Part shown: piece after piece, positions 11,983 to 26,700 of the stretch | Layout of the letters: the number at the start of each line of letters is the position of its first letter | Numbering within the stretch: the first letter of the stretch is position 1 | Assembly: GCA_010093705.1 (NCBI GenBank) | Contig: MU006097.1 | Span: forward strand, 639,587 to 703,586 | Source: Patellaria atrata CBS 101060 | Taxonomy: Eukaryota > Ascomycota > Dothideomycetes > Patellariales > Patellariaceae | Length of the DNA stretch: 64,000 nucleotides | Reading direction: 5' to 3' | Program-made: the position numbers and the translations under genes | Notes under the pieces: generated by a model | Database searches by the model: none | What the model was told of the DNA's origin: nothing | What the model saw: only the letters and a program-made list of their open reading frames with translations

Positions 11983-12034
11983 GTACAGTACAGCACAGTA
12001 CGCACAGTACAGCACAGTACAGTACAGTACAGTG
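11983..12034. repeat. ACAGT-type tandem repeat
   Basis: About 52 bases of imperfect GTACA/ACAGT repeats, with GCACAGTAC variants. Simple repeat. Confidence 0.8.
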
Positions 12035-15000
12035 TGTATCAATAAATTTGCTGCTAACGGTGGTGAGAAGCCTCACACCCCCCAGCCGCGGGGTCTTTGG
12101 GCTTGTGAAGTTTGTGAGCCCTCTGGCGGCCCTGCACGCCCGTAGCTTCTGGAGTGAGGGGGGCGATTGTCATGGATGATGCTGCAGTCCATGGATCATG
12201 ACCAGTAAAGTTAGCACTTTAACAACCATCTGCGACCTCGAATCTTGTATCCGCATTATGCTGCGTCTGCTATCTTGGTACAACAACAAGTAAAGTTTGG
12301 TGTGCACTGGTGTCGGATCTCGAATCGAGCGAAGCGGAGGCTTGCGTCGCTGATGCCGACGGGATTTGCTGCTGAAATGCTGATGTGATAGAGTAGCAGA
12401 GAGTCATAGCACCTAGAGGAATATAGATGCGCCCGAGACTCACGGCGGGCGTGGCCTTCGACCACTAGCAATCAAGAATAGAAACGAGATTCACCTCTCG
12501 TTCACCTGTTGCAGATTACTCGGGTCCACTATCATGGGTTCACGGAGTGTGCGCGTCTTTCGTCCCGCATATCAAAAAGATTGAGAATAATGAGATGCTG
12601 GCCTGCTGGCTTTTCCCATGTGCACCGGAAAACAAGCAACTCTCAGGCAGGCCAGACTAACAAAGCAAATCAACTTCACCACCGCCGCACTTCTCTCAGC
12701 CGGCTTCTTCAGATCCTGTACGAATCGGGCCTTGATTGGCTTCCGATAGACCGCGGCGCTACGAATGCCAGTGAATCAGTGAATAATGCTTCCTTTTGGA
12801 AGCGTTTTTGGGGGCGCTCTTTGTCTCTTCCAGTCTTCCTGAATTCCTGAAATTCCTGCGTTGGCAGGCTGCAGGCAAACCATGGCTGGGCGGTCAGCCA
12901 ACGGTTTCCAAGCTTGGGACTTTACCAGCTAGAAAGGGTTCAAAACTTCAAATTCGACCTTGTAGGCTTGTTCCAGCCTGTACACACCTGTACTTCCATA
13001 AGAATAGCCTTTTTTCGGCCAAAATAGATCCCTAGCTTTAAGGCGGAGAGACCCATGTCACAATAATGCTATTCGACGAGACTCCTATCTTTTCTTTCCA
13101 CTTCACTAGTCCCTTTTCTGACAATACTCCACAGACACGTACTGCTTCAATATCGCTGATGATTTCAGGATTGATGATTGATACTGATGCTTTATGGTAT
13201 CCGACCGGACCATACCGTACGTGGTGCAAATAGATAGGAGAGTCTTTGTCCTCTGCGTAACGATGAACACCCCACGTTAGGTCATTGGGCAAGCCTCCGG
13301 AAAGAGTCGCTCAACGTCCAGGCAGGATTCGATGAAGAACGAGCCAGTTGAAACGCGTTAAAGGTTGAGAGAGGCAAGCCAGGCGGAAAAGGGTTTGAAA
13401 AGATGGAATGAGATGGCGAGTTGTGTGCATCATTCCGTCGATACATTTTCGGTTTGATTTGCCCACTTCAACCGCTGACTCCCTGGTTGACTGTTGAATA
13501 ATGGTTGCACTCAACTTTGACGAAACATCTTGCTTGCGGCCAACGCTTTCATCGCCGCTGTGTTTCGTTCCTCGCAAATAAGAGTCAATACGAAGGTGCC
13601 GCCATGTGGCTCTCCGGCTCTTATTGCTGTCTTAGCTAAAGTCATCTATTTCCGAGCCCAACCGTGTTAGAAGATGTTGCTGATCCAAATCCTCTTTTTG
13701 CAAATTTGCATCTTCGAGGCTCGGCCTGCGAGTGCTTGAAAAACCTACGATTGCGTAGACGAGTTAATGAACGGCTGATCATCCAATCACAGAGAGACTT
13801 TGACCGGACCAAGAGGCCACACTTGAAGAGAAAGAGGCCATAAAATAATAATGTGCAAGGTCTCCAAGATGAAGCAAAGGGCTTACCCATCCCTGCGAAA
13901 CACGTATCGATATGATCGCGACCGACTTTGTGCTGCCTTTCCTCGACCCTGTCTCCGAGCTCTTCCCAGAACTAGATCTAGGGGTGGCCGCCGCCTTCTG
14001 GCTTCAGCTACAAAAGGTAAAAAGCCGTCGTTAGCAATTAGTTATATCTAATTAGATAGCCTGACGCGACTGCAGGAGGGCCTAACCATAAACTCTGTTA
14101 AACCAAGGTCTCTTCTGCATACTCGGTGAGTTCTGATCATCAAGATACGGAAAAGTAACTCTTTGTACATTGCGAGGCTGGTGCCGCTATGCGCTCGGCT
14201 AACGTGATATCTATGGTGCCACTACTGAGTCTCTCAAACTCTCCCTTGCTCCATGAGGTTTTTCCTCATTAGCTGTGGCTTCTGAAACTCCCAGTCTTGC
14301 ATCAACATCATTCTCGTACCTCAATGATGACCACAAGGTCGGACCAATACGGAACGTCACAGGCTTTCATTCACAGATCATCCAAAGTTCCATGATTAAC
14401 CGCAAGCGGCGCGTCAGCAACGAAAGGGACACAAGTCCTAAACCACGAAGATATCCATGCAGGTGGAATCACGACGATAGCGAAATTTGGCCCATGAGCT
14501 CGGCGTCGATAGATTTACCTTACCTACTCCTGCTGGGCGTTAGGTGTCCAAAACTTCAAGAGGCACAGCGGCGGCTGGCAAGTCCCATGCAACCATAACG
14601 ATTAGATGGGCAGCTGATGTTGTCGTCTTCCCCGACTGATAATCACTGATTAACAAGGTGCGAGGCGTAAGCATTAACCGATGTTGACTGGTTACAGTCG
14701 GGTAGACTAGAGTTTGCAAGAAGGATCGTCCAGTCCAGGTTGTTGGGCTGTACAAGTTCATGATGATACCTTTGTCTAAGGTATTATGTCTTTGACAGAG
14801 AGTCATGATCAACCAGCATCCGAAGCGATCAAGCTACGGTAAACTCTCATATTTACCTCGGAGAAGTCAGGCAGACAGTTTGAGAGGCCAGACGAGAAAG
14901 AATGGTTGCAAATGACAGGTTAAATCACGCTGGAGGTGCGTTGATGCGTTCCCGTGCGCGTATTGTAGAACTATAACTACAAAACGGGCTATGCCAAATG

Positions 15001-18000
15001 AAGGCATTTAAGTGCTTGCATGGAGGGGTATCTTAAGAGTGACCGAAATGGTCTCGGGCTCTTGGGATCATCGTCATTGACGGGCCTCATGTCCTTAACA
15101 CCACAATAAGACTTAGACCATCGGCTATTATTCTGCAGGCAGGCAAGGAGACTACACTACTGTAATCCAGATATCCCTGAAGAAGAAATCATTGTTTTTC
15201 TCGCCCTTTGAACAAGACAACAGCCTCCCGGACGCATGAAGACGCTTACAGTTGAGACCAATAGAAGATACCCTTGCAAATAGCTAGATTCACAACATCT
15301 CAGCGACTATCAAACGGAACGGAGGCAATCCTATAATGCAAGCAGCATGGACCGTTACCTTACTACTACTACTACTACTATCGCTCGTGTATGTGTGGAT
15401 ACCTTGAACTTTCCACCGCTAAAGAGCCTTTGCCGGAAGAAAAGCCCAGCTTACGCAAACAAAGAAAAAGTCTCCACCTAGGCCCATTCATCACCATGAT
15501 GCGTCGACTCCGATGTTCAATAAATGTATGAGACTTTTTAAAAAGTTGTCTTTGCCACGTTCGCATGGGTGGACGGAAGTCCTTCTCGGAAGATCGTATC
15601 GGAACTTGTCATGCCGAAGGCTTGTAACATCAGATATTGAGAAATATCCTCTGGGAAGGCAATATGCCAGACTTGCCAACCTAGCACCCTCCCAGCGGAG
15701 GCGCTCAAGGCAATGATTATTTGATTATTTCCAATCAGTCATGAAACATATCACAGGTAAGGAGCAGCGCTTGTGGCCCAGCTCACCAGGCTTCTTGAGT
15801 CCCGTCTTGACCTGCATGTTGTCGCCTGACGGAAAGATGTGAGGAGCCATGGGAGACTTGGGATGGTGGGACGCAACTGAATCAATGAAAACGAGAAGCC
15901 GTCGTGTATGGTAGCGGCTGGCCAGGCCGATTTCCAACAACCCACTCCCGACTACAAGACGATCGAATATTCGTTCCGTACGGATACAGTGCTATGTATC
16001 ACGTCGACCGGCACCAGACGGACAGGATCTTAATCGATACAGCGATACTCTTCGACTAAGGTAGCTCGTAGTTTTTAATCCGACCCCACAGCCAGCCTTC
16101 TCCGCCGTCATACAATCAGCCTGCAAGTTGCAACATGGCATCATTTGCATGACAGCTAACTCTGCGACACGGTTTCTAGGCCTGAATTATCCAACCTTCA
16201 GCGAGTATATCGCCCCGCAATCATAATGAGGCTGACAGATGTTTTACGAGGCGCCTACTAGACGACAACTTGAAGACTCAAGGGACGCACAGTCTACTTC
16301 TACGCACAGCTCTAGCTGCGCTGTACGGTCAAAGCAACGAGCTGACCGTTCTATGAACCTCCTGCATCCTCAAATCCGAATCAGGAATATTCAAGTTGAT
16401 GAAGCTGGCTTCGCTTCTCCCAGTCAAATCGTCGAATATTCATTGGCAGACTCGTTCTATATTTCTCAAAAATTCGAATGGAATCAAGATTCAGAGTCAA
16501 AGCCGGCTCATAGGGCGTAATGCCGTTAAAGGCTCTGGGTCTGCTGGGTGTGCCTTATTATACACCCCACGCTGGCCTGGCACCTGCCATCTATAGTGCA
16601 CCAGATGCACCTCCCGGATTCGGTAATAACGTCTCTTTCAAACAATCTTCTGCCATCTGATGGTGTACAGTAAGGGTGCTTGTTGTGCTTTGTTTTTCGT
16701 TGCCTTATTCGCATCCTTCATGGTCATGCAACTTTCCTCACTCTCGCATATGATTGATGTGCAGCCAAAGTGCTGACAAGCTTGACCTTCCTTTCTTTAC
16801 CTTCTAGAGCAATATTCAACGTGAGTCTATATGAGCTGCAGCTTTCCGCAATTAACCTACGACGTCGTGACATAAGTTGCCCGGGGTCCAATTTCCGGTA
16901 CATAGGCGCCTCTATCTCGGATCCAGCGGACGGGCAAGAAAGACGAGGTATACGGACACTGTCCGGGGACCTTGAAAGACTTCCCTCCCGCACTTCTTCC
17001 ACATATGCAACCTCAATAACTGCAGTTATTGATCCGAGCTTTTGACGAACGTATAAACAAATTCTCTCATTCTACACGACGAACTCTATTTAGCTATCTT
17101 ACCGTAGAGGAAATGCGGATCTCCCGCAAGCAGTCATGGCATTTCTATCCCATTCAATTTCCGCGAAGATGATGCTGACCGAAGTCCGTATTCTCTGGTA
17201 GATGTTTCTTCATTCGAATTACCGACTAGGGTCACAGTTATTAAGAATATCTGAAGGTAGGGCAATATTCGACCTCTTATGGCAGGTAACACAGTCTTCT
17301 CGAAACCCGTCCATTTCTCTTTTTCGAGTCTCAATTCAGCAATCTCATCATCCTTCCGTGCTAGGGTGTCTCATAGTGATGTTGAAGAACAAGCCATGAT
17401 GTTTTTCTCGAATCCGCTATGGGGACTTACCATGAAGTTATTCAGGGAAATCAATACATCTCTTCTCTTTTGTAATCTTACGGAAAGGTTGACTTTCGTT
17501 CAAAAAAATCATATGATTCTATCCTCCAGGCCTCCACTTAATGTAGTACAAACCCACCAACTTCGGTTCTGAATTCGTATCCCTCGGTCAAGAATCGTTC
17601 CACAAGAACCACATGCGATACCAACATCCGTCGAGTCCAAGAATTATAAAACCATGGATTTGACTTTTCCCCGGCAAGCATCTTGACGGTGGCTTTCAGG
17701 ATATTCAAAACAAAAATAAAACAAAGGGAAAGGGCTAACCATAGTTCACTCCAATCTACCAACAAAACTACGTCGCATGGGAACAGCATGACACTCTTCA
17801 CTTCCCCTAATCGCACCGTCAGAGAATCATCAAACTTACCAGATACTACCTACGTTGACAGCCCATGATCTAGAGATATATGCCAAGTTCCCCCCCACCA
17901 CCGCTCATGAAGCAGTTCCATATCATCCCCTCCCAGTATTGACACTCTCCACACTCGCCCGGTTCTCCGAATCCATAAATGGACTCTACAATCCCCATCC

Positions 18001-18878
18001 CTTTCCAACAGCACGCATCCTGCACATCTCATATACACGATAGACTCCCTAACCTCTCCACGTCTCTGACCCGGTCTAGATCGCGTACCTAACCGCGCCT
18101 CGCTGCAGCCAGCCGATGCCTTCGGCGAGGAGAGACTAGCCAGACAACATGGATGGTTCAGCGGCGTACCATGGGGAGATGATGCGGGAAACCGTGGACG
18201 GGATATGTGGAGATCGTGAGGGACGGGGGGTTTGGGGGGGCGGGGGCCGTGGAATCATCTGGAGGATGGTGGAGCGCACATATCTTTCTTTCGTGCCGTG
18301 AGTGGCGGTACTCGACTTCTGTTGCTTGTGATGTGGTCACTGGTGGGTTGGGAAGCTGAGTGGGGACGGATGTCTGTTGTTAGTATGGTTGAAGGCTTCT
18401 GTGCGGTTGAAGGTTCTATAAGGTTGAAGCTTCATACGGTTGCATCTGCTACACACTCGAAACTCATCAGTAAATTGGCGACGCTCTGTACATTTCCTGA
18501 TATCCTGTACGCTGAAGTCCGAGAACCTTCAAACACTAGGCGTACGCAGCAGATCTATATTATGAGATTCCTCGCGCAGGGCTCCGATTTCCTTCCAATT
18601 TTCCAAATTTCTGTACAGCAGAGTCAGAGAAACAGGCAAAGTTGAGTGTACAGTATGCGTAGAACGCGTCCGCATGGAAAGCGACGAGTTCGACAGCAAT
18701 GGTGCCTTACGAGTAAACGTCCCTATGTGCAGACATCACCGTGAAAACGGCACTACGGCACTACCAACCAAGACTGCCATTCAATATCGATAACAACACA
18801 AACCCGGGCTCCACGCTCTTTCCTCACCATCTCATCCAACCTAACCCCCCCCCTTCCCCTCCAACCCTCAACCCGTCC

Positions 18879-19958
18879 CTACCACAACATATTCTCCGCC
18901 TTCGCCACCGCCGCCGCCCTCTTCTTCCCATCCACCTTCTTCCTCCCCCCGGGCGCCTTAAAATACAAACTCGGCCCCTGTCCCCGCGCGACCGTGTGCG
19001 CAAGGTACCCCCTATGCTCCGGATCGCGATAATACTCCATGTGCTTCCTGCTCGTCGCGTCGGGGAGGCGATACGGGAACACTGCGTCACGAGCGCCGAG
19101 GATTTTACGGGCATCGGGGGACGGGGCAAGGGGACCTTGGAGCAGGGAGCCGTGCGACGCGGCGAGGGAGGTCGTCGGGTCGATTAGACCGCGTAGGATG
19201 GGAGTTATGGAGGTGCGGGAGTAGTATCGTGTTGAGATTGTGCCGCCGGCGGATTCGATGGCGGAGATTGCGGCGGTCGAGGCGCGGGAGACGAGGATTG
19301 TTATGGGGGTTGTGAGTTTGTCTGCGTTCTGGGGGAACGTTAGGTTAGCTGGTATGGTGAGGGAAGGAGGTGGAAGGGGAAGGCGTACTCGAGCGAGCAG
19401 CTTGACGCCATCTTTGATGCCGTGGAGACAGCGGGACTCGTGGAGTTCTTTTATTGTGATGGGGCGGGAGGGGTCGAGGCGGCCTTGGTCGATCCAGTCT
19501 TGGACGCGGTCGAGGTTGAGGGGTACGAGGTTCGCGGAGAAGCTAGGATTCAGTATCAGTGTCAGTGTTGTCTTCGAGTCTTCGGTTCTCAATGCTGGAG
19601 GTTGCTAGGAGGTTATTGTTATCGTGTAGACATACTGTTGCACGAATCCTCTCGTCCCATGCACGACTTCATCGGGCGTCTGTCCTCCATTGAACCGTCC
19701 ATACGCCGTCATTGGTACTTTGCCACGCGCCTTCTGACCCTTTTGACCACGGCCTGATGTCTTGCCCTTTCCGGACGATGGACCGCGTCCTCGTCTGATG
19801 CGCTTGTTTAGGGAGGCATTGTCATTGAGGTTAGAGAGGATGCTGGCGGCGCGGGATTGGGTCTGAGGGTGGAGGAAGGGGAGAAGGAATGGCGAGATTG
19901 ATGTCGAGGGCGCGCTCAGCGGTGTTAGGGCTCGTAAGAGCTTTAATCGGGGTGGCAT
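18879..19958 (-). CDS. MRPL10: mitochondrial large-subunit ribosomal protein uL15m (L15 family)
   Basis: Three exons, minus strand: 19636-19958, 19389-19542, 18879-19328; 308 residues. The start is ATG 19958 ([15 protein letters not shown]), giving an Arg/Ser/Leu-rich mitochondrial presequence. The L15 core is clear: [20 protein letters not shown], then [39 protein letters not shown] and [21 protein letters not shown], with a fungal-specific C-terminal extension. The first intron (19543-19635) has GTATGT and a CTGAT branch. The second (19329-19388) is exactly 60 nt, has no stop and is in frame, so an unspliced reading adds 20 residues at a point where the family is continuous. It has GTACGC, CTAAC and CCCCAG signals, so I treat it as an intron. 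The protein binds rRNA in the mitochondrial 54S subunit. Confidence 0.92.
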
Positions 19959-20779
19959 CGTGGTAGTGGGTTTGGGAGTGATCTTCGCTCCATGATCGTC
20001 CAAGAGTGGAAGATTTCAGATCACGTGCAAGATTAGGGACGCTAACCCCTTTCGAGCATAACCATCAGAATAACTGAGAACAACTGTCGAACCTCAACAA
20101 CATAGTTCAAACGCAAAGATTTCAAGGATGGCGAAATCTAGCTAGGTGTATGCTGTGGAGGAAAGCACTATGCTGCTTTTCCCAGTTTAATGGAAGTGTA
20201 CAGGTAACACCATATATAACTCCCCATAAGTTTAGACAGGAAGTTGATATTACTCTAGCAATGAAAATTATAGGTATAAGATCCTCTCCAGGAAACATTT
20301 CCTTTGCATTAAATGTATAAATTCACATGGTATCCCGATTCTCTAAAAATATCTGCTGTGCTATACCTGATGCAAAAGTCCGAACCCAGTGAACTTTAAG
20401 AATTCCCCAGCTCCGATGGTAGGAAAAAAATCTATTGAGAAATATCCATAGTCTAGATTAACCTCCCCCATCTTTCTATGTAGCTCATGCACATTCAAAA
20501 TCGCGACGAGTAGCCTAGTTATCATCATAGGTAGTCATACTTTACCTCATCAGTGACAGGTAGTGGCTGGAAATCTGAACTTGGAGTGGTCCTATCAAGA
20601 AAGTCGGTATATCGAATTCGCTCTGGCGACTAGATAGTTTTACAATAGCAGTCACGACGATACCGCTTGATGGGAAGGATTGCTGCTACGACTATGAGCA
20701 TTAATCTACATATTGAGACTGCCCTACGCGGAGCCTAATGAGCCAACGCACTCCATATTTCCGTAAAATCAATTCCTAT
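19959..20779. other. intergenic region between uL15m and the giant gene
   Basis: Upstream region of uL15m and downstream region of the giant minus-strand gene. AT-rich, full of stops, no gene seen. Confidence 0.6.
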
Positions 20780-23700
20780 CTAAACAGCTTCTTCCTCATC
20801 CTCCGATGCATAGAAGGATGCATCCTCATCTTCTCCCTCGACAAGCTCATGAGCTTTGCTTAAGGTACCTTCAAACATGAAGTCATAGTCCAATGTACCC
20901 TCGTCCGCATTATCCATCTGTCTCATGTCCTCGCTGGGAGAGCTGGGCCGCACGAATTTCTTAGGGACCTCTTCCTCGTTCGCTTCGGAGAAAAAAGAGT
21001 GACTTTCCGCGAGGTGTTTGCCGTGAGTAATATAGCCGACAGGTGTCTGCACCCAGTCTTGATTCTTACGCCTTGCGGAAACCCAGGCTTCCAAGAATAG
21101 GAGCGGTTTCTTGGTGAAGCGGGTAATATTTTCAGCCACCATAGAATTACCAGTAACCGCTAGATCCTGCCCTTGATTTTGCCCAATTTCCTCAAGTGAT
21201 TTATCTTCTGTGACGATATGTGCACCATCCTCAGGATCGCCTTCACTGCTCGCCAAATGGAAGAAATCAAGAATTTCCTCGTACTCGTCCAATTCGAAAT
21301 ACAGACGTCCAGCGAGGAACCCAAGTTGAACTGTGAGCCATTTGGGTGCCTTGAAGTTACCCGGAAAGCTAGGGACAGCACAGAATGAAAGACCATTGAA
21401 ATGCAGCATCTTCCGCGTGATAGGCGCGGCATATGTCGCGACATGGACTCCTTGAAGTTTCGCCTCGCGACAGAGGGGGATAAGCTCCTCTGCTTCTTCG
21501 GGGCACACAATGAGTGCAGTTTCTGAAATGGTGCTCCAGAGCACCCAGTTGACTGGTCGCTAATACTATGATCAGATTTATGAAACGACATTGAAAGCTA
21601 GACGTGGACTTACTAAGAATGTATCGTTTGGTTTTCCAGTTGGGCATATGACCGTCCGAGAGAATTCTATGGAGCAAAACAGGCTCGAAGTAATGGCTTC
21701 CGTGTTAACACCAAACTTGACGCCCACGGCAGTACGTCTGAGAGCGAGGAAAGCATGCTCATATCCTGTTACTCCAACCGCAACATTCCCTGTCTCAACG
21801 AAAGTGATTATGTCTCTATGGAGTCCTCCGTAAGGGAGGGGGTGGAAGTTGCCTGGCCTTTGCACCTCACGTATGCTCTCTACTTCTACTTCGACGGCTA
21901 CTTCTCTCTCCTGTTCTACTTCTTGTAACGCTGACGCGTGTACAGCCTTACCGGTATCACAGTATGCCTTTCGTCGAGCGGTCAGGTCTTTAACGAATCC
22001 GACTAGTGGCCCCGAGAACGTTGCTGGCAATGACGGAACACCCATCTTTGATGGGAGCTTCGGTTCGTACAGCTGTTTTAGTGACCGCGTTTCCTTCTGA
22101 CGTACTACTTCAAGGTATGCATCTCGGTGAGGAGCATAGTCTAAGAAATCTGGATTATCCAGCGATGCCTGTATACGCCTGCAAAAGTCCATGCCCATTG
22201 AGTGAAAGAGAGGAGATATCGTCTCCAGCGCATCACTAGAATTACACAAAAGCCAATGTATTACGTCCGCTGAATCAATAGCCTTCTTGCTTGGCGATTT
22301 TCGGACGTCGAGGATGGTGTGGTCAACTTCTGGAGGGGCGAAGAACGTTACACTTTGCGTTGTCCCCAGTTGCCTGAGTCTCATTGCTGACTGGATTAAG
22401 GTATCTTTTTGGAGTGATAGTCCTAAGGTTAATGCACCATGGGCAAATTCAGGTAATGGTAAATCTGTGCCCCTTGTGTGCGACTCATCGATGTAGACCA
22501 AGACGTCACTCATATTTTCCACAAAGGGTGTCGCAACGAGCGGTATCTCGGACATATTACTATGACGGTAACGTACTACTGGTTTATTATCGGTATTGAA
22601 ATATACGACCGCAGGCGCTTCATTGTCAACCTCTAGCCAATGCTTTGCTATGTCTGAGTTCGACATCTCAAGTATCTGAGCACCGGAGTCAATTAGGACA
22701 CGGATACCCCGTTGTTTTAATAGACGGAGGAAGTCAAATTCCGACAGTCGTACGCCAAATCGATCAGCCGCAACCTCGTAGCGTCGATTACGTGGCTGGA
22801 GGAGATAAGTCAACACTTCTGCACTTGTATGCAATAGAGGTGGAAGATCATCTTGTTTTATAGTAAGTGGGAGCATATCCCTATTGTCATTCGTACCAGA
22901 GAAGCCAGTGGTCAGCGGTCGACGGATCTTCGTATTCAATGGGCTCAGTTGATTGTCATTGGAAGCTGGCTTTACTTCTTGCGGCCAACCCCTGACACTG
23001 GGTAGATCCCACCCTGAGGCCTGAATTTTGATACGAAACTGCTTTGCATGCTTCGGAAAGACAGAGTTGTTGAGAAAGAAATCTATCGTCGTTGTATTGA
23101 ACCGTAAATACTTCCAGATCTCTACAATTTGTGAATCATCTTCATGGTTTATGGAAAACCAATCACGTAGGGAACCCGGAATTTGTGGACATGTAGTGAT
23201 CCAACTTTCATATATTCGAGAGGGGTCATCGGATCTCGAGACTAATTCAATGCTGTGGCGTACTTCTTCGATATTCATGCCAGCATAGTAGTGAGCAAGA
23301 ATCGAGAAAAGGATAGAAACATCAGGATGACCCCACTCGGACTGTTCAGAAGGGATACCCTTAGCATTATAGGGTACTGCGATGGGATCACGCTTTGGAT
23401 CTATCCCGTATTGCACATTCCAGCGCTTTTTGAGACATAGGAGGAGGATTCTGTGAACAAAGAGACCCCGAAGGAGATAGATGATCTTTCGCAATTCTGG
23501 TTTTTCCGGATATAGACCACGAATACCATCAACTATATCTTGTGAGACCCTTTCTTGCGAGATAAACTGCTTGATCATAAACCTTTCCGTATCCGAGCAT
23601 GTTCGCGTCGGGAGAATGCTGGTTCGTCCGTTACACACATCGGCAACAACCTTTTGCAGTAGTGCGTCTTCAGCATTCTGTTGAAGGAAAAAGGTGAATG

Positions 23701-26700
23701 GAAAACCCCCACCCTCTCGGCGCACTATTTCCATGCTCCTAGGAAATTCCCTTTGCAGATTCCAGAAATGGCTCTCCAAAACGGATAGGAGCGATTCTAT
23801 GGTTTTCCAACGGTGGGGATGTCCATCAACGATCGTTTGATTGCCCGAGGGGAAGCAAAGAGCGGTTCGAGGCGATAATATAAAGTCTGACTCGTCGATT
23901 ACATCGCGAGCTTGATGGTCAATCCATTCTTGCACTTTGATCATGGGTCTGCCTTGTTCCAGGTGAGCATCTGAGACATGCTGAATACCACAAAGCTTGA
24001 AGGAGAGTAAGTGCTCCGGCGCAGCAAGTATGACGCCTGACAATTTGGCTGTACGTTTGTGTATCTGGTAGAATATCTTCGTTGTGCCTGGGGAGGCATC
24101 TGTCTTTCTTGAATATGGGATGTGCTTCACCTCACGTCCTACAAGACCCCCCAGACGATGCAAAAGAATCGATGCTGTTTGTGGTAGTAATGGGCGGGGA
24201 ACTATAATCCTCATAAGATTATGCGAGTCAGCAAGAGCGGCTGCGACCATAGGGATTATCATAGATGTCTTTCCCTGTCCCATGTTCATCTGGAGTACAG
24301 CATTAGAACCCGACGATGGGGCGATTGTTGCTAGCGCCACAATAACCTGATCCTCTCGAATGAGTAGGTTTGCATCTAGCTCAAGAAGCAACCAGTCAGG
24401 GCGTTCTAGCGGTTTCCAGTTTACGTGTCCACCATTTCGTTGTTCATCGATCAGCTTCCTCTTGCTGACATGATTTCTTAACTCCTCTATCCTTAGAATA
24501 CGCTGTAGTGCTGTAATTTTTACACCATACGCAACGAGAGACTCTTTCATATCCGTACCAAAGATAGTGCATGCTGTAGAACGAAGCTGTTCCAAAAGAT
24601 TCACTGGGGATGTGCAAGGCCAGAGGCCACCCCTCTGGAGCCATTGTGCGCGCGGATCTGCGCCCTCGAAAGCTCGACATAGATGAAGGTGAAAGTTTCG
24701 TACCGTCTCATGTGCCTTTGAGATGTCTAAGGTCCGCATCGACACGTCGGGAATGACTCGGGCGGATTCTATCTGCACCTTACAAAACGCGATTAGACTC
24801 TGCTTGAGATATGCCGCATACTGCTGACGGATCGGTGAGCGTGATGCAGCAACTGTGTCAACTAATTGACGAAGTTCCTGAACCTCCCGTGGCTGAGAGG
24901 TTTTCCTGGATCTCTGTGGAAGAGAATTTCGGTGGATATTCTCTACCAGTTCAATGCATAAGGTAGAGTTAATGTGTGGACAACTCTTAGACATAAGATC
25001 CGTTTTCAAACACGGCACTTCACCACCTCGCGACCTTAAATAAAGAAATTTTTGAGATCTGAGTAGCTCCGGCAATTGACATGTTTCTCTTCCGCTGCGA
25101 GAATTTATGATGAGTTGAACTTTGTCGATATATCTGGAGAATTCTAGATTATAAAACAAGCGGCATATATCTGGTCGAAGAATCGTCATCGCTTTATCGA
25201 GATGAAGTGAAACGGGACTGCAGAACCCATCCAAATTCATCTCCATACAAGGCCACTGTTGAAGCAGAAAATTAGCTACGAGTTTGCAGTCGTCTTGGAT
25301 TTTCTGTTCGTAAGCATCTTCCGCAATCTTGAGCTTTTGTCGCGCCTTAGCGCTCAACATAGATCCGAAGATTATTCTCTCGTCAGTAGGATAGGGGATA
25401 GCTGCATTTTTCAGAAGATCAACAATGTAACCCAGATGTGGGTGCTGCTCGCGGTGAAATTGAGAGTAAGAGGCCCAATTTGGTGGTTCTAATGTCTTCA
25501 ATTCATCAAACAGCGAATATGCGAGCCACACACGGAGGACATCCATATTGACGGAGTCATTGAACGCAAAAAGAGAAAAAGAAAACATCAACGAGTACTT
25601 GTCCTTCTCTACAGTCTTACGACAGAATGCTGATACTGGGCCAAATTCAGTGGCGGGATCAACCTCTAGACACCGGTTGAGTGAGAAGAACCCATCGAAG
25701 GGACGCTCAAATCCACCAATGGTCGCCCAAGACTGCAGTATGCCAAAGATATCAGCAACAGCTTCGATCTGACAAGGCCACGTTCGGATCAAATCTACGA
25801 CTTGAAAGACATTCACACATTTTTGTTCGCGATGGATGATATGCCTAGAATTGTAGGGGCTGCTCGGAGGCGTGCAGAAAGATTCCCTGTACGCGTTGGC
25901 TCGCTCGAAGTAGGATCGTCGTAAGGAAGAGCGAGTCTGGAGATGCTTAATCCTTGGGCTCTGACTTGTAGGCAACGGTTGAGCTTGCGGCGAGAAAATA
26001 GAAAGTTGATCTGAGGTAGAACGTATTGATTCTATAATATCTGTATAACCTTCGTGTTGTATAGTGGCAGTTAAATTCTGATTCCATGAAACCTTTTGCA
26101 TACATCTCAAATCGGTCGGATAGTATTCTCTCCTCGGACTGAGGGCAGCAAGAAGCATTAGGTATTCCTGGTCTTTGGGGTTCAGTGGAGTGTGAGGCTG
26201 GCTGTGAGCAGACATCAATATATGGAATGCTTCTTCTGTGCCTGTTCGACCGGTGAGAGGGTCGGGGCATACGAACGACGTAAGAGCATGCATCATGGCT
26301 TTCTGGTAAAGTATTCTAGGTTCCATAGCACACGTAATCCGTCCGAGAACAGGATCGATGGTATACTTCAGGTATTTGCCGGTAGGTTCGATTTGTACGC
26401 TAACATGCATGCTGTTCCGCTTGTAGACTGCCAGGCCCATTGGGACGAGAATACTACGCTGAATAGGGTTGACAACGTCTCGGACAACCAAAGTGCTCTG
26501 AAGGCCGTAAAAACATCCAGCATCTTGGTCTGGGTCAATCTCAAACCGTAGTTGAAACGATTCTAGCAATTTAGCACGATTGACGAAGAAATTGAGTTGC
26601 ATCCGACGTAATTCTACTGAGAGGGGAAATTTTTCAGGCTGGTACACGGTAATGTGACCCGCTTTCTCAAACCCAACGAATATATCCGTAAACCGTCTAA

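Larger units (their letters stand above)
9822..18878. other. about 9 kb gene-poor stretch
   Basis: I could not support a gene here. The frames are short, and none shows a conserved block, an exon series with good splice sites, or a transposase or polymerase motif. Visible features: GGTAAGG-like repeats (10315-10385), three ATGGGATT copies (about 10860-10892), a perfect hairpin (11247-11281), a TTTC run (11360-11375), a TG-rich run (11776-11836), an ACAGT tandem (11983-12034) and a TAC run (15362-15380). A short frame at 13910-14020 and one on the minus strand at 13040-13290 look slightly protein-like but match nothing I know. The stretch may hold decayed genes or elements. Confidence 0.45.

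Noticed and set aside
13038-13292. Minus-strand frame of 84 residues with balanced composition
   Set aside because: No start context, neighbouring exon or family match; may be a remnant but cannot be supported.
13910-14020. Short plus-strand frame reading MIATDFVLPFLDPVSELFPE and onward
   Set aside because: Looks coding, but only about 35 residues before a possible donor, and no second exon could be joined.
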